In this document: piece after piece, positions 21,750-33,788 of the stretch
Layout: every line of letters starts with the position of its first letter
Numbering within the stretch: position 1 is the first letter of the stretch
Assembly (NCBI GenBank): GCA_035610365.1
Contig: CM069437.1
Location: 55,142,093 to 55,206,092, forward strand
DNA length: 64,000 nt
Origin: Aquatica leii
Lineage: Eukaryota; Arthropoda; Insecta; Coleoptera; Lampyridae
Direction of reading: 5' to 3'
Made by a program: the position numbers and the translations under genes
Notes under the pieces: model-generated
What the model was told of the DNA's origin: nothing
What the model saw: the letters and a program-made list of their open reading frames with translations, nothing else
Databases searched by the model: none

Positions 21750-23622
21750 TTAATCATTAAATGCCCCTAGACTGTCATAAAACGGCAACAAAAACTTCAC
21801 AGCGGACATGTAATTACTATTAGTAAAACAATGATGGCGAAAGCTTCCTTCTTCGCCACTTTTCATAAAATCTAACACAGTGGCGTTTTCCACTTTGTCT
21901 GCTTTTGTACAAGGCATAGTACTAAGTATCGGTACCAAACCTATAAATTCATCTAAGTTATACTATTTTTTATTTTTTTCAAAAACGAATTGTACCCATA
22001 TATGCTTTGTCACAAAAATCTTTTAGAAAATCATCCCAATTTGGAACATTAGTTTTGACTTGTAAAATGTTGACATTTTCGACAAGTGCGTTGTAATAAC
22101 GACGCAAAATATCAAATATATGATTTTCTTTTACTTCTTGGTTTGTAGTTGTAGCTATAAAATAATATAAATCAAAAAATGGACTGCTAAATACACACAT
22201 TTGAAAATCAACCTAAAAAAATGTAACGGTAGCTTATACATATAATTTATCTAAATTTGGTTCTTACAAACAGTACATCATCTAACTTTCCATCAGCATC
22301 GTAGTGTAACATAAGATTGTTACACCAAAAATCGCCATGATTCAAAACATTAAATTTTGAATCGCGGTCGGTTGACGAATAAACTTTTTGTTTCAAAGTT
22401 TCTGTTAATTTTTCATAGTATTTATTTAAACCTATTGTGTATTAGATTTGATTAAAAAATATTAAACCATGTGAAACGTACTTGGTTCTCTTTTGCAAAC
22501 ATTCAGTGTTTCTTGAAATATAATAGAGTAAACTGTTTCTGTCATTATCGATTTGCAAAATAATCCTTTGTTGTATCTATCCATTATTTTAGGATCCTAA
22601 ACAATTATTATTGAACGTAAGTAACGTAAGCAATAACAACAAACAATATCTACCTTTTCATAAAGTACTAGTGACGATGCATGAAAGTATGCAAGTTTTT
22701 CAATAGCTAGGAAACAGTGTTCCAAATCGAAACCTTTTTGGCGGTTTCCCATTTTATAATTTAGTTCTAACAAATCTTCTATTACGATTACATTTTTTGT
22801 ATCTGAGGATGAGTGATATGCTTCTGGTGCAACTTTCTTTTTGTATTCTTAAAAGCAAATATAAATTATGAATTTTTTTTAATAGCTTAATAATTCGCTT
22901 CTATTTTTGCGGGAAAAAAATTAAAATTAAAATTTCGTTATTTTTTAGTAACAAAAAAATTACTTTTCTGAACTGATAACAACTTATGTTAAGTTAACAG
23001 CAAATATAACTTTAAAACATTTTTTCTCATCATAAAAACTTGAAATGTGTTTTTTTAGAAATAGCCATGTTAATTTAAAATATTTATGTATTAAAATGTA
23101 AAACAATTATTCTAAACCTAAATGGTAAATAGTTTAAGCTTATGTTTTTAAATTGTTTTGAAAATTTTTTAAATTATACAAATTCTACGTAAAGATTTTA
23201 GTAATAATAATAATACCATTTATTATAAATATGCTATAAAGTAAGTAGATAAATACTTACCGAGTTTTTTGATCAATGGTAAAATTTCGCTGTAAATGCC
23301 CAATTCACAATCAAAAAATCCCATATCCTTATTAGCTTGTGTTACCAAGTCGTTTTCAATTAAACTTTTAACGATTATTGTCATTGATCGAGCGCTGATT
23401 AAAACGTAAAAAATTAATTCAACAATTTTAGAAAATACCAAAAAATAACCTTTCTTTTATAGAAAATTTTACAAGAATTCGTAACAACTCACATGTAAAA
23501 TTTTCACCCGGCGGAACCACATGCGATATCTCAGTACTTATTATGCAAATATCATCTTTAAATAATTTTCTTACAATATTGTAAAAAAAATGTTTAGGAA
23601 AACGTTCTTGTAAAATAGACAT
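21750..23622 (-). CDS. EcKinase/CHK-like (ecdysteroid kinase-like) protein, seven exons, 395 aa
   Basis: Exons on the minus strand: 23450-23622, 23261-23394, 22654-22847, 22482-22596, 22268-22431, 21996-22212, 21750-21940. All introns are GT-AG (for example GTAAGTATT after exon 2), phases agree at every junction, and the sum is 1188 bp (395 codons plus stop), the usual family length. The family is a kinase-like fold thought to phosphorylate small molecules, including ecdysteroids or xenobiotics, in the cytosol. Landmarks: N-terminal HVVPPGENFTCELLRI; FFDCELGIYSEILPL near residue 85; VIVIEDLLELNYKMG in exon 3; AYFHASSLVLYEKDP across exons 3/4; the catalytic loop HGDFWCNNLMLHY at residues 237-249; VDFQ at 261-264, in place of the DFG of protein kinases, formed by the exon 5/6 join. 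No disruption seen. A TATA-like CTTATAAG is about 33-40 bp before the ATG. Natural substrate unknown. A truncated paralogue lies at 8963-9326. Confidence 0.9.
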
Positions 23623-23654
23623 TTTGAAAGTAACTTCTACTAAACTTACATTTA

Positions 23655-23662
23655 CTTATAAG
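23655..23662 (-). promoter_or_regulatory. TATA-like box upstream of the EcKinase-like gene
   Basis: CTTATAAG, 33-40 bp before the ATG at 23622. The truncated paralogue has CTTATAAAG at the same distance. If used, the 5' leader would be only a few nucleotides long, so a start site further upstream is also possible. Confidence 0.35.
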
Positions 23663-23891
23663 TAAAATTATTAAGAAGACCTTCTCACATAAATTTTACA
23701 ATTTTTGTGATTACCATATACCTGTGTTATATAAATTATTACAAATAATAAAACTTAGATTTAATTTGCATATTAATTATAGAAGGTAAGTTTAATGTTT
23801 CTATTATGATGAAATAATTGATTAAAAATTTTGTCTGAGTAAAACTTGCTAACGAAAGTAAATAAACAAGTTATAACATTTCTATCGTTAC

Positions 23892-24018
23892 CTGCTTTGG
23901 CACTTGATTGTGCTAATCGTCGATGTCTAATATTAAATTTTTTTGGCAAGTTTACTAGAATTTTAGGTCTATCAAGTTTGTACATTAGCCAACTTTGATT
24001 GCAGTAGCGATTTGGCAT
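23892..24018 (-). other. Candidate isolated 5' exon of an unknown gene
   Basis: On the minus strand an ATG at 24018 opens a frame of 42 codons plus one base (basic; MPNRYCNQSWLMYKLDRPKI..., then IRHRRLAQSSAKAG) that meets a donor CAG|GTAACG at 23892/23891. Just upstream, 24044-24063 holds two facing GCCAT motifs (AATGGCTGCGGTCGCCATAT, minus strand), like Pho/YY1 sites common near housekeeping start sites. I found no matching second exon. It could equally be a chance frame. Confidence 0.25.
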
Positions 24019-24063
24019 TTTTCTGCTATTAAACTGCTTGCAAATATGGCGACCGCAGCCATT

Positions 24064-24309
24064 TTTCTGTTTTGCTAATTTAAAGTAATTTCAGCAAGTT
24101 CACAAAAGCTCGAAGCTTTCCCTTTAACCATAATTACGGGAAGTACAATCATTATCTCACTGTAATAATATTTAAAACTTTTTAAACCAACTAAACCCTA
24201 GTGCAAATCTCAGAAAATTTTGACTTTGATCAGATGTCGATAACTTGTATAGTTTCTTTTTTATGTCGATTTTACTTTATCTTTGATTTGACCTGATTTT
24301 AGCTGTTAT
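24064..24309. other. Short stretch without recognised gene
   Basis: No supported feature before the RTE tail. Confidence 0.35.
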
Positions 24310-27300
24310 ATTATATACATTGTTCAAATTTTGGACATAAGCTTCTTCTTTACGCTTTCAATTTTCTTACTGCTTGTCTCATTCATACTTTTCTGATCAT
24401 TCTCACAATTTCGTCCGACCATCTTGCTTTTGGACGCCATACGCTTCTTCTTTCTGTCCTAGTTTGCCACTCAGCTCAACTCCATTTCAATTTATAGATT
24501 TCCGTTGTGATGTCTTGTACTTTAGTTTGTTGTGTAATCTATTTGTTCTTTAATCTGTCTCTTCGTGTGATGCCCAACATCGATCTTTCCATTTTCGCGG
24601 TGCAACTTCCAATTTATGCACTATTTCTTTAATAAACTTTTTAGGTTTCCGCTCCGTATGTTAAAATTGGGAGAATACATTCGTCATAAACTTTCCTATT
24701 AAGTATTGTGGGGTGTTAGTTTTAAAAACACTGTTTGCCAGTTTCTCGTATCTTGCTCATCCCAATCTTATTCTTCTGTCTATTTCTTTTACTTGTCCTT
24801 TTAGTGGAGTCTGACACATTGGCCTAGATATATATTTATTCTTCCACTTGTAGTGTTTTTCCCTACATGTATATAGGGTTGATAGGTATGTTATAGTTGG
24901 TCATACTTTTTATTTTTTTTAAATATTTATACGAAATACAAGCATTTCTTTTAATTTTTCAGGAGTATGTGCCTTTATGACAACATCATACGCAAACCAA
25001 AGATGACAGAAGCGTTCACCGTTTACATTAATTCCTTTTTCATTCAAATCCAGCAGTTTGAAAATGTCCTCTAGTACATTTGTAACGAATTTTGAGAACA
25101 ATGTGTCTCTTTGTCTTATTCCGCGCTCGATGCTAATGGATTTAGTGTTATCACGTGTTCTAATGATCATAGTTGCATTTTCATATATTGCTTTTACTAG
25201 CTGAATATACTGGTAGTTGGTTCTACTAAGTTAGAGAGCGTCGATTATAGCCCAAGTGTTACGTGCGAAATTTGCACAACGGAGTACCCTGTATATCGAC
25301 TTAAAAATTAGTTTCTGGTTTTGACACCCTCTGCCGACCTTGTTGGTTACTGAGAGGTCATTTTGAAGCTGTCAACTACGTAAGCGGGTCGGTGTCGAAA
25401 ATTTTGACCTGATTCCTAAGATTTTAAAGGCATCCATTGTGATGAGTACGAATTTATAAGTCAATTACGAATTTATTGCAATTTGTTCGGCACAGGGTAA
25501 GATATTTTGTCTCCGGTTTATTAAGATTCCTTCGTAATTTCTGTATTAATTTGATAGCCGGTTTCGCCACGTCTTAATCACATGTTCGATTCAACAAAGA
25601 ACAATGATGCATAATTACGATTGATAAATACCGTTACCGAACGTGTAAGATTTTGGAAGGGGATACTACCCATACGAAAACGAAGTCTCGACAAGCATTA
25701 CGTCTGAGATGTTAATTCTTGTACACCAATCGATTGCGTTACCACCCACCTGTTCGTAATTACAACCAACAGCATTCGATACAACGGGTTCTTATATCGC
25801 ATTTAATTTATTATTATTAATGATTTTGTAGTTGACTATCTTCGTGAGTTATTGTGTGACACGATTTGCTATTCAATATCTATTCTAGGATGCTACCGGG
25901 GGAAAACGTTTTCTTCGCGCAAGTAAGTACTGGATTTTGGGTAAGTCTGTTTGATTATTTTTTTTTCGCTGTCATAAAAGTCACTCACGGAACTTTGGCT
26001 AATGTAATTACGTTTACTGTTACAATACCATTAAGGTAATTTCAATTATCATTTAGGGTGTATCGCATGCTGTGTACAAACATGATTTATTACGAAATTT
26101 ACTTCGCTATCTCGATGTAATTTAACCTATGCATTGTGTGTTGCCGATATGTCTGGCATTTATGAATCGAGAAATTAAACATACTCCTGTTAATCTTTTA
26201 CGTTGTTAGTCTTTCTAGCATTTATGAATTGAGAAATTAAATATATTTCTGTTAATTTTCTACGTTACTACATTAAAGTTGTTATGCTTGTTAATCTTTC
26301 TTTTATGGTAACATAACTTTCTCTTTTAATTGTGGCTACCCGAACACCAGATTAGCAAGAATTACGAACCTAAAAATTAGTTACAAGTTTGGACCGTCTG
26401 TCGTGATCGAGGCAGAAGTGTTAATTAGGATTGATCTGGCGCCCTTAAGTATAATTTCTTTGAACCTCCCCTATCTCCGACTGTGTGAGTTGGCCGTGCA
26501 AGGTTCGTAAGACCTAAAGCTTGTAACACAAGTTGCCAAGGTATCGAACGATTTCTCATGATCCACAAAAGTCAAGCATAGAGGTAGATTGTATTTGTTC
26601 ACCTTTTGCATTAATTGTCTAACTGTGTGAATATGATTCATCGTGCCGAATCTTTACGAAATCCTGCCTGCTCTACGGATCGGAATTAGTCAAGTCGGGT
26701 TAATATTCTGTTATTTATAGCTTCCGTCAGTAACTTGTATATGTGTAATAAAAGAAATATAGGTCTATAATTTTTTAGGTCTAAATGTCCCCTTTCTTAT
26801 GTATAAGTATAGTCACGTATTTTTTTCAACTTTCAACTTTTTAAGCATTTGTTAAATAACACTCTTAGATGTTTTAATATATCAGACTTATTGCTATTAA
26901 TGAGTTCTATTATAATTTTGTCCTCGCCAAAAGTTGTTTTAAACTGTTCTTGATTTTATGGCAATTTTTGTCTAGTATATCCTTAGTGTAATGCCTAGTG
27001 AGTTTGGTTTTTTTGTCCAATCACAGAGCGTAGTAGATTTTTTTGATACGATTTAAGATATCTTCCCTTTTTCTTATAATGTTTTCGTTTTTGTTCATAA
27101 TTCTGATTAACTCTTTTTTACCTCCGTTTATCTTTGCTCTAAACAATTTTATTCTCTTTTTAGTCTGTATAATATTTTCAGCCAGCTTTTCATTGTATTC
27201 TTTGAAGTTTTGTCTTGTTTGTTGCCTAAAATTCTCGTAATAAGGTGTTATTTTTAGGTGTACTGGACAGGAGTTTTCTTCTTTCTTTCATAAGTTCTTT

Positions 27301-27430
27301 GGTTACGTCGTTTAATTTGTGTTCTCTGTTTTTTCTGTTAGCTAATGTTTTGACTTAGTGTTTTGATATCTTCTTCCTCTGGACTTACTGCCACTAGTTT
27401 ATTTTCCAGTTTTAACAATCATTAATCTTT
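24310..27430 (-). pseudogene. RTE-type LINE, RT and 3' region, split by a solo LTR
   Basis: Minus-strand RT with its endonuclease missing (5'-truncated). About 27230-26900: linker (KEYNEKLAENIIQTKKRIKL...NGGKKELIRI). About 26800-26700: LKNYRPIFLLLHIYKLL (norm NYRPISLLSHLYKL). About 26660-26545: AGFRK remnant and VDHEKSFDT (norm VDYEKAFDS). The frame then meets the solo LTR 25257-26528; across it the protein reads SFDTLAT-WAIIDAL, as expected for SVELWAVLEAL. 25170-24919: SIERGIRQRDTLFSKFVTNV (norm RKGVRQGDTISPKLF), GINVNGERFCHLWFAYDVV, where FADD is FAYD. Downstream to about 24310 are remnants of the typical thumb and C-terminal region. Many stops; inactive. Confidence 0.75.
25257..26528. mobile_element. 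Solo LTR (~1.27 kb), CAAG target duplication
   Basis: Begins TGTTACGTGC and ends CTTGTAACA (5'-TG...CA-3' with TGTTAC/GTAACA inverted ends). It is flanked by CAAG at 25253-25256 and 26529-26532. Taking out the LTR and one CAAG restores the RTE reading frame across the site without gap or stop (A-T-W-A-I). A 4-bp duplication and TG/CA ends fit a Ty3/gypsy-type LTR. It is less AT-rich than its host. Inside, 25889-25922 looks like a short exon (acceptor TTCTAG, donor CAA|GTAAGT). No internal retroviral-type genes: it is a recombined remnant. Confidence 0.85.
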
Positions 27431-27737
27431 TTTGCTTTTGTTAAAAAAATTATAGTTAAAACAAAACTACATGCAATATAAATCAGAAAAAGTTTTTAGT
27501 ATACATATAATATAAATATTACTTAATTGACGCTAGAAGTCTTTATGAACAAAGAAAAAATTTAGAAAATGATTGGAGCACTATACCAGTCACTGTGCGT
27601 ATAGACGCCACTCGATTGACATCATCTCATTGAGGTTGTACTTACACTATATGGTTGTTGCTATTTTGTAAATCAGATTAGACAAACTTCCATTTTACAC
27701 GCTGTTGAAAGATAGAAATATATTTTTGTTTCAGCGT
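27431..27737. other. Stretch without recognised gene, possible BEL 3' LTR region
   Basis: Lies just downstream of the BEL/Pao integrase on the minus strand, where a 3' LTR would be. I found no repeat of it upstream of the gag region, so no LTR is claimed. Confidence 0.35.
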
Positions 27738-30700
27738 TTATATATGTTGATAAAGTTGCATATGCTGATGCCGGTTGAGTAGCGATTTTTTAACATAGTT
27801 GACGTCCGCATCAAGTAAAATTGTTAAACGTCTTTCAATTAAGAAATGAGCAAGAGTCAAAAGTTGCAGATCGTTTAAATCAGAGGAAAGTGGAAATAAC
27901 GAACGAGAGTTGAGAGTTGTTTTAACATGCAAAGTTCTTTGTAGGTAAGAAATGAATTTTCTAATGTTTTTAATTAAGACATTTAGCCAATTTAATTCCA
28001 GCTTCCTATAGACCTCCAAAGTCAGAACTATGTACGGGAATTAAATGGGATTCAATGCATTCATTATTTAAGATTTTAATTATAGAAGTAATCTTATATA
28101 AAAAAATGAAAGATTAGAACAAGCACCAGTAAAATCGATGGCATTATCAAGATATACGTCAAAATGTCATTATACTTCAGTTGATAGACTGGTTACCAGT
28201 TCCAAGTAAACTGCTTTGTTAAAAAACAGGTAAACAAACATAAATAAAATTTTTGTGTTTTATAGAACCTCGACTCTTGCTTACCATAAACAACCAATAT
28301 AAAACGATGGAGAGGAATGGACGAGAGATTGAGGTAATTTGCCTATAATGGGTTCAGAGAGAATTAGAGAAGAGCGATAACAACGTAAACATTTGTGATC
28401 AACTTGTTTGTCAAAACAACGACCTGAGGTTATCCAAAATCCATCACGAAATGATAATAATAGAAACTGAAGACCAGCGTTGATGATGTTTTCTGTGTAT
28501 TAGAAAAGGATCTTTCTTGTTTGAATAAAATTGAGCGTAGTCAAGACTCTCTCCAACGCGAATAATGCCACTATTATCTAAAAATGAATTCAAGCTTGAC
28601 AGCAATGAATTTATTTAACAGTTGATTAGTTTTGAGTTGTTTTAATTTGCCAGAATAAGATTCTCGTTGAGAAATTTTATAAGACACAAAAGTGCGGACT
28701 GCTTTTCTGCACTAGGAACTAGACCAGTAAAGATAGAATGCGATTAAACGCAGGCCATAAAAATTTGTTATTGATAAACCAAGCAGGGTAATGTCACCAA
28801 ACTTTAAAACATTTTAACATTTGAGGCGTAACACCTCTCGATAGCAAATCGGCAATGTAGTCTTTTGTAGGCACGTCTTTCCAAACAGATTGAGACGTGT
28901 GTTTTCTTATATCAACAACGCGATTACAAACAAAATTTTTAAGAAGATTGGGACTGGTTTTAAGCCACCCTAACACAATAGCAGAAACTGATCACAGATA
29001 AACTGCAGAAATTGACATGTTTAATGCTTTCAGTATTTGTAAAAGTTTTGATAAAACAGCAACTCCACAGATTGCAAGTTTTGGAATAGTTGTTGGTTTC
29101 AAAGATGCCACTTTGAATTTGCTACACAAAAGATATGAATAGACTTGATGGTTGATATCGATGGATCTGACATAAACACAGGTTTCAGAAGCATACATAA
29201 AAGCATCACAATATCCATAAAGTTGTACATTAATTGCAATCCTGCGTATAACGTGTCGTGTAATTTTTAAATTATTAAGACCAACTAACTCTGCGACATA
29301 AACACCATGTTGATAAAATATTCTGTGGAACAGAAACGTCCCGAAATATTTTTTTCTAACTAAAGCTGTTGAAGGAGAATTTTTGTACTCACAGTGCAGG
29401 GCGCAAGCGTTTCTAGCAAATCAAATATTTGTGAAATTATGACACGTTTTTTCAGATATTAAAAACATAAAACTATCCGTTTGTGATGTCCAAGCTAAAA
29501 CAAGAATAGAGATATGTTTGTGCAAATCAATCTAAAGAATGCCAGGGTATATTTCCGAATCAAGAAAATCAGACAGAACATTAGGATCATTTGAAATCTA
29601 TTTTCTGTGTTCAAATCGAGAGATGGTAGTAAGTTTGTCAGAGAAGATCTTCACAAAATTCTCTGAAATAGTCATTGAGAAGGTTCAATCAGCACTTGCC
29701 AATATAAATTATTATTATTAAATATAAATATTACAATAAAGCAAATTAGTAAAGAAAATAAATTTTACTGTATGGTTAGGCCACCCATTTCAAGATCATT
29801 TAAAGAATTACCGAAAGCGGTAGAAGAACATCCATTAAAAACAACACAAAGCTTTGTTGTAAGACTGTCTTCTTTTAACACTGTAAAATTGTCACTGTCA
29901 GAGATATAAGAACCCTTACATGAATAAACAATAACGACTTGAAAAATCTCGAAGACGGCGTTCTAAACCCAAAAATCTATTTGAGCAACGCCAAATGAAT
30001 TACGAAGAAGTGCAACTGGCTTTTTCAATAAAAGTGAAACGATAAATTGACCAGTAGACTTTTTGCAAACAGTTTTAACAAAATTTTCTTTGCAAATATT
30101 TTCTTCAGATCAGTGCACTTTCTTATTAGGGTAACTTTCGAGCTCCCAAAATTTAGAAAAGCAACCTGAAAGATCGTCTACAACACTTAAATGACAACGC
30201 CTTTAAATAAGTATTAATGGGCTTTATTGGACCAAATATGACCCAACCAAAACGAGTTTTTTGAAAAGTTGACAAAATCGGATCAAGTCAAATCTACACA
30301 TAACAAATAAAAAAAATTTTGGGAACCAATCAAGAAGTCACCAGGAACATTAAAAGACCGGTTAGATAATTAAAACTATTGCGGCCGACATAAAAACTAG
30401 GCATAATACCAGTTATTTTATTAAAAACCAAACATACAAATTAGAATGATGTGCGTAAACCAATACGTCACATCGTAAACGAATAAAAGAAGCAGATTTA
30501 CTTATTCCATTAATAACAATATTTGCTTCATTAGTGAGTAGATTTAGCTTTTGACAAATACAAAAACGAATAAAATTTGACTTCGACCCTGAATCAAGTA
30601 GAAGACAAAGATAATGTGGATTTTCGTTAGAATCAAAGATTTGGACAGAAACTAGAAGCAATAAAACGTAAGTTGCGTTTTAACATAACGCCGAAACTCT

Positions 30701-31560
30701 TAGAACTGATTCAGCAAAAACGTCTGCGCTATCAGCAGAGCTTAGCTGTACCGCCAAATTTATTTTAGAAAACATAACATGTAGAAAACTGTGGTGGTTA
30801 CTTTTGCACGTTCGGCAAGTATACTTTGAACTACACTACAACAAAGAATTACCCTTATGGAGACAGTGGATGCGCACCTTTATATCATTATATTTTCTTA
30901 ATTTTTGCTGAAAAGTTAGCTCTAAAAACTAATTACAAGAACTCAAAAGATGCAAACTTTTACAAAGTACACATGGCATTTGCCACAGGCGATTTGGAAT
31001 AATTTACTTTTTATTTCTTTTGAATAACTTCAATGTACGTCTTAAATGGCAAACTGTCTAAAATGTTCGCTGTGCTTGTAAGAAATTTCAGAAACTAGGT
31101 AAATCGAAACCAGAATTGTTATTTAAATATTCCCATTCACGTGATGTAACTGCAACTAGTTCATTTGATTTGAAACCGTTTCAAATAATTGGTCTTTTGA
31201 TGCAGAAGATTTCAAGGCAGGAAATATGTTTGAATTAAAAAGTGTCAGAAAAATTGCGTAGTTTAGTTGAAGATTCTTTAGTACAAAAGTCTAAATCTAA
31301 AATTGGTTTTAAAATGGTTTCTTATTAACATGCGCGGTTGATTGTATCTAGCGCAAACTGATTGCTAAGCAAATCGATAATTTCAAGTTGATAATTCGAA
31401 AGACTTAACTACTTCAGTTGCGTTACCAATCAGACTGGATTTCAAATACTGTAACAGTTGGATATCGTCAAGATCTTCATTTGAATGAATTAGCTATTGA
31501 AGATTTCTCGTAATTCAAGACAAGAGACTCTGAGAATTTTGGTATTAAGATTTTGGGAAA
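27738..31560 (-). pseudogene. BEL/Pao LTR retrotransposon relic: gag, protease, RT/RNase H, integrase
   Basis: Minus strand, in order. About 31500-31390: gag segment DDIQLLQYLKSSLIGNA followed by VVKSFELSTN-like text. About 30880-30780: gag zinc-binding region with C-x2-CLHKGNS and C-RTCKSNHHSFLH spacing. 30661-30413: aspartic protease with the active-site motif LLLDSGSKSNFI. About 29240-29000: RT connection/RNase H start, YGYCDAFMYASETCVYVRS, then SKFKVASLKPTTIPKLAICG. 28976-28794: LKNFVCNRVVDIRKHT...VWKDVPTKDYIADLLSRG, the strongly conserved Pao-type block. 28019-27738: integrase C-terminus PLSSDLNDLQLLTLAHFLIE (norm PLTPGHFLIG). Many stops and frame changes. The order and motifs are specific to BEL/Pao. 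LTRs were not identified. Confidence 0.8.
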
Positions 31561-32081
31561 ATTAACGATTGGAGCTTTATTGTGTGAGGTATTTGATTGT
31601 TCCGTATTAACACGACTAACAGAAACAGTGATATGATGTTATCCAAATTTTCTCAATTGCTCAATAAAGTTTGTGCGATAAAAACACAAAAATATGTGTC
31701 TTCAAATTGGATTTAATGTTTATTTTTGATTTCAACATTGTCAACCGACTCAATAATTTCAGATTAGATCAGACCAAATCGTGGCAAAAGTGAGATACTA
31801 GCAACTAAAAGATTTTGAATTTTTAGTATTTGTTTTACTGATACGGAATCAAATATACTGATACATAACCAATGTTGTTTGTGTGTTATCACAAACAAAA
31901 CAGGAACTCACACTATAGGTTCCAAATTTAGAAACATTTGGATTTGCTTAACCTGGAGAATTTGGCAGCTTCTATCAACTATTAATATGTTACTAGTCAA
32001 AGCACTTGAGATTGCCAAAAACCAATAATAATTGCTATTATAATAAATTTAATTTATTATTTAAATAAAAGCATCACCAAT
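31561..32081. other. Stretch without recognised gene
   Basis: Upstream of the BEL gag; expected place of a 5' LTR and leader, but no repeat partner was found. Confidence 0.35.
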
Positions 32082-32339
32082 ATGGCCAAACAATATAAAA
32101 TTGGTAACAAGGTTACTTTACTTTATTACCTTTACAATACGAAGCATAGATACAACGTTTATTTTTTGAAGAATGCATTACTCGTGGCATTTAACGACGC
32201 GACAAGTCTGCACGAACAAATACGAAAAGAAATAAATTATATACTGAAAAAATCTATGCCTACAAATAAAGGTTATACATTCTTAACATATATCATATGT
32301 GACCAAAATGCATATGTACTATATCCTCCGCTAATCTGA
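32082..32339 (+). CDS. Hypothetical ORF, 85 aa, unrecognised
   Basis: An ATG-started frame (MAKQYKIGNKVTLLYYLYNT) ending after VLYPPLI. Composition is fairly protein-like (mixed Lys, Tyr, Leu, charged residues; AFNDATSLHEQIRKEINYIL looks helical) and longer than its surroundings would suggest. No signal peptide, known motif, splice site or promoter was recognised. It may be a transposon relic or a chance frame. Confidence 0.2.
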   Translation: MAKQYKIGNKVTLLYYLYNTKHRYNVYFLKNALLVAFNDATSLHEQIRKEINYILKKSMPTNKGYTFLTYIICDQNAYVLYPPLI

Positions 32340-33439
32340 TTTGATATTTTCATGTTTCTGAATAGATGTATCCAAATATTTCCTATTTTTGTAGCAATAT
32401 TAGTAGTGTCAAAATGAATCGTTTGCACAGTTAACCAAAAAAATTTTTTGGATATGTTTTTAGTTGACTAGTTTTAATGTGTTTTTAATTTTGCTTAACA
32501 AAATTCCCTTTTTTGATTCTAATTTGTGTTTTTGCAAAATTTGACTTTGTTCTCAAACATATTTGCTTCGTAAAATATTATTTGTCCTGTTCTCTATTTG
32601 CTATGTTTTTTTTCCCAAATGTTAACTAAAAGTATTTTTTTGGTTTTTATTTTTATCATTAACTCTTATTTCTTTTAAGCTTTGGTTTGTCTCTTCTTTA
32701 CTATTGTAACTTACATTTGTTCTTTGTTAACATTTCTATCCGGTATTCTTTTTTAGATTCTCTGTAATCATATATTTTTTTCTCGTGTTGGAATTATAAT
32801 CAAAACCAACACTTTCTAAACAGCAATGTTACAAACTTTGTATTTTACTGACAACTATTTTCTTTAACTAATATCAGGGTAGGAAGTGTGGAGTTTCGCA
32901 CCGGTTTGCTGAACCAGCACGCCCAGGAGCCTCAGGTCAGGTTTGGCAAACCGGTCCTGTTTTGGACACAGCGAACGGTCTTAACTGACAGCGAACCGCC
33001 AACAATTACAGAGCGAGCTGGGTCGCAAAGAAGACAAAAATCTGCCTCAAATTTAAAAATATGGTAATCAATGGATTAACAATCAACAGACATGCCGTAG
33101 TTTTTGTTGCCAGAAACCAGATAAATGATTTTCAAAAACGCCGGTCAAGTTTAATAAATTGCCGAAAATCTCAAAAGCTTTTACCTAAGTAGATATAAAA
33201 ACGCGCTAAAACAAACGTAACAATAAACAAATAAAAAATAACCATTCCAGACTTTAGCATTTTAAAATGTATTTTTAACACATTTTAAGAAAGCGTAACT
33301 ATGCAAGGTAAAATATTAACAAAATAACTTAAATGCAAAGTAAAATTGTCTACGTAAAGTTTCAGGTACAGACTAACCAGAGTAATCTGCCGTTCAGGTA
33401 AGAAAAAAATCATTAAAAAAAACTAAAAAAAAAATATTT
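32340..33439. other. Stretch without recognised gene
   Basis: T-rich to about 32870. Then a GC-richer patch at 32880-33040 (CGCACCGGTTTGCTGAACCA and similar words), followed by AT-rich DNA. The patch may be the end of an unidentified repeat. Confidence 0.35.
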
Positions 33440-33788
33440 TTGTCGATGGAATTCTTTTCGTTTACGAAGCAATTTTTTTATTGTATTAGAGTATGCATTG
33501 AAAATGAGCGTTTTGTATTGCGACTTATAATTCGGCAGGTATATATCCGATCGGGAAGTCCTACGTCAACCGCAGTATTCACTAAACATTGCCCCATCCG
33601 ATTACCAATTGTTCCGGTCGATGACACATGGCCTGGCTGAGCAGTGATTTTCTTTTTATGACGATACCAAAAAATGGGTCGATGATTGGATTGCCTTAAA
33701 AAACTAAGTCTTTTTTCAGCGTGGAATCCGCATGCTACCTGAAAGGTGGGAGAAGGCCGTAGCTGCCGATGGACAGTATTTTGAATAA
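33440..33788 (+). pseudogene. Mariner-like transposase, deleted copy (N-terminal-like piece plus C-terminus)
   Basis: The strongest part is 33654-33788, which reads FYDDTKKWVDDWIALKN, a stop and one frame-preserving gap, then VFFQRGIRMLPERWEKAVAA, DGQYFE and a stop. This is the C-terminal end of mariner transposases, terminating at the expected place. Before it, 33440-33640 is an open frame (SFTKQFFYCIRVCIENERF...SPTSTAVFTKHCPIR...TWPG) resembling the N-terminal helix-turn-helix of Tc1/mariner-type proteins. The DDD catalytic centre would lie between them and is missing. Confidence 0.55.

Noticed and set aside
25889..25922. Exon-like unit (acceptor TTCTAG, M-L-P-G-E-N-V-F-F-A-Q, donor CAA|GTAAGT), first thought to pair with 44811-44874
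   Set aside because: It lies wholly inside the solo LTR defined by CAAG duplications, so a host exon is unlikely.
27431..32081. LTRs of the BEL/Pao relic
   Set aside because: Compared both flanks by eye and found no convincing direct repeat.
32082..32339. Host gene from the 85-codon ORF
   Set aside because: Kept only as a low-confidence hypothetical: no motif, promoter, splice site or partner exon.
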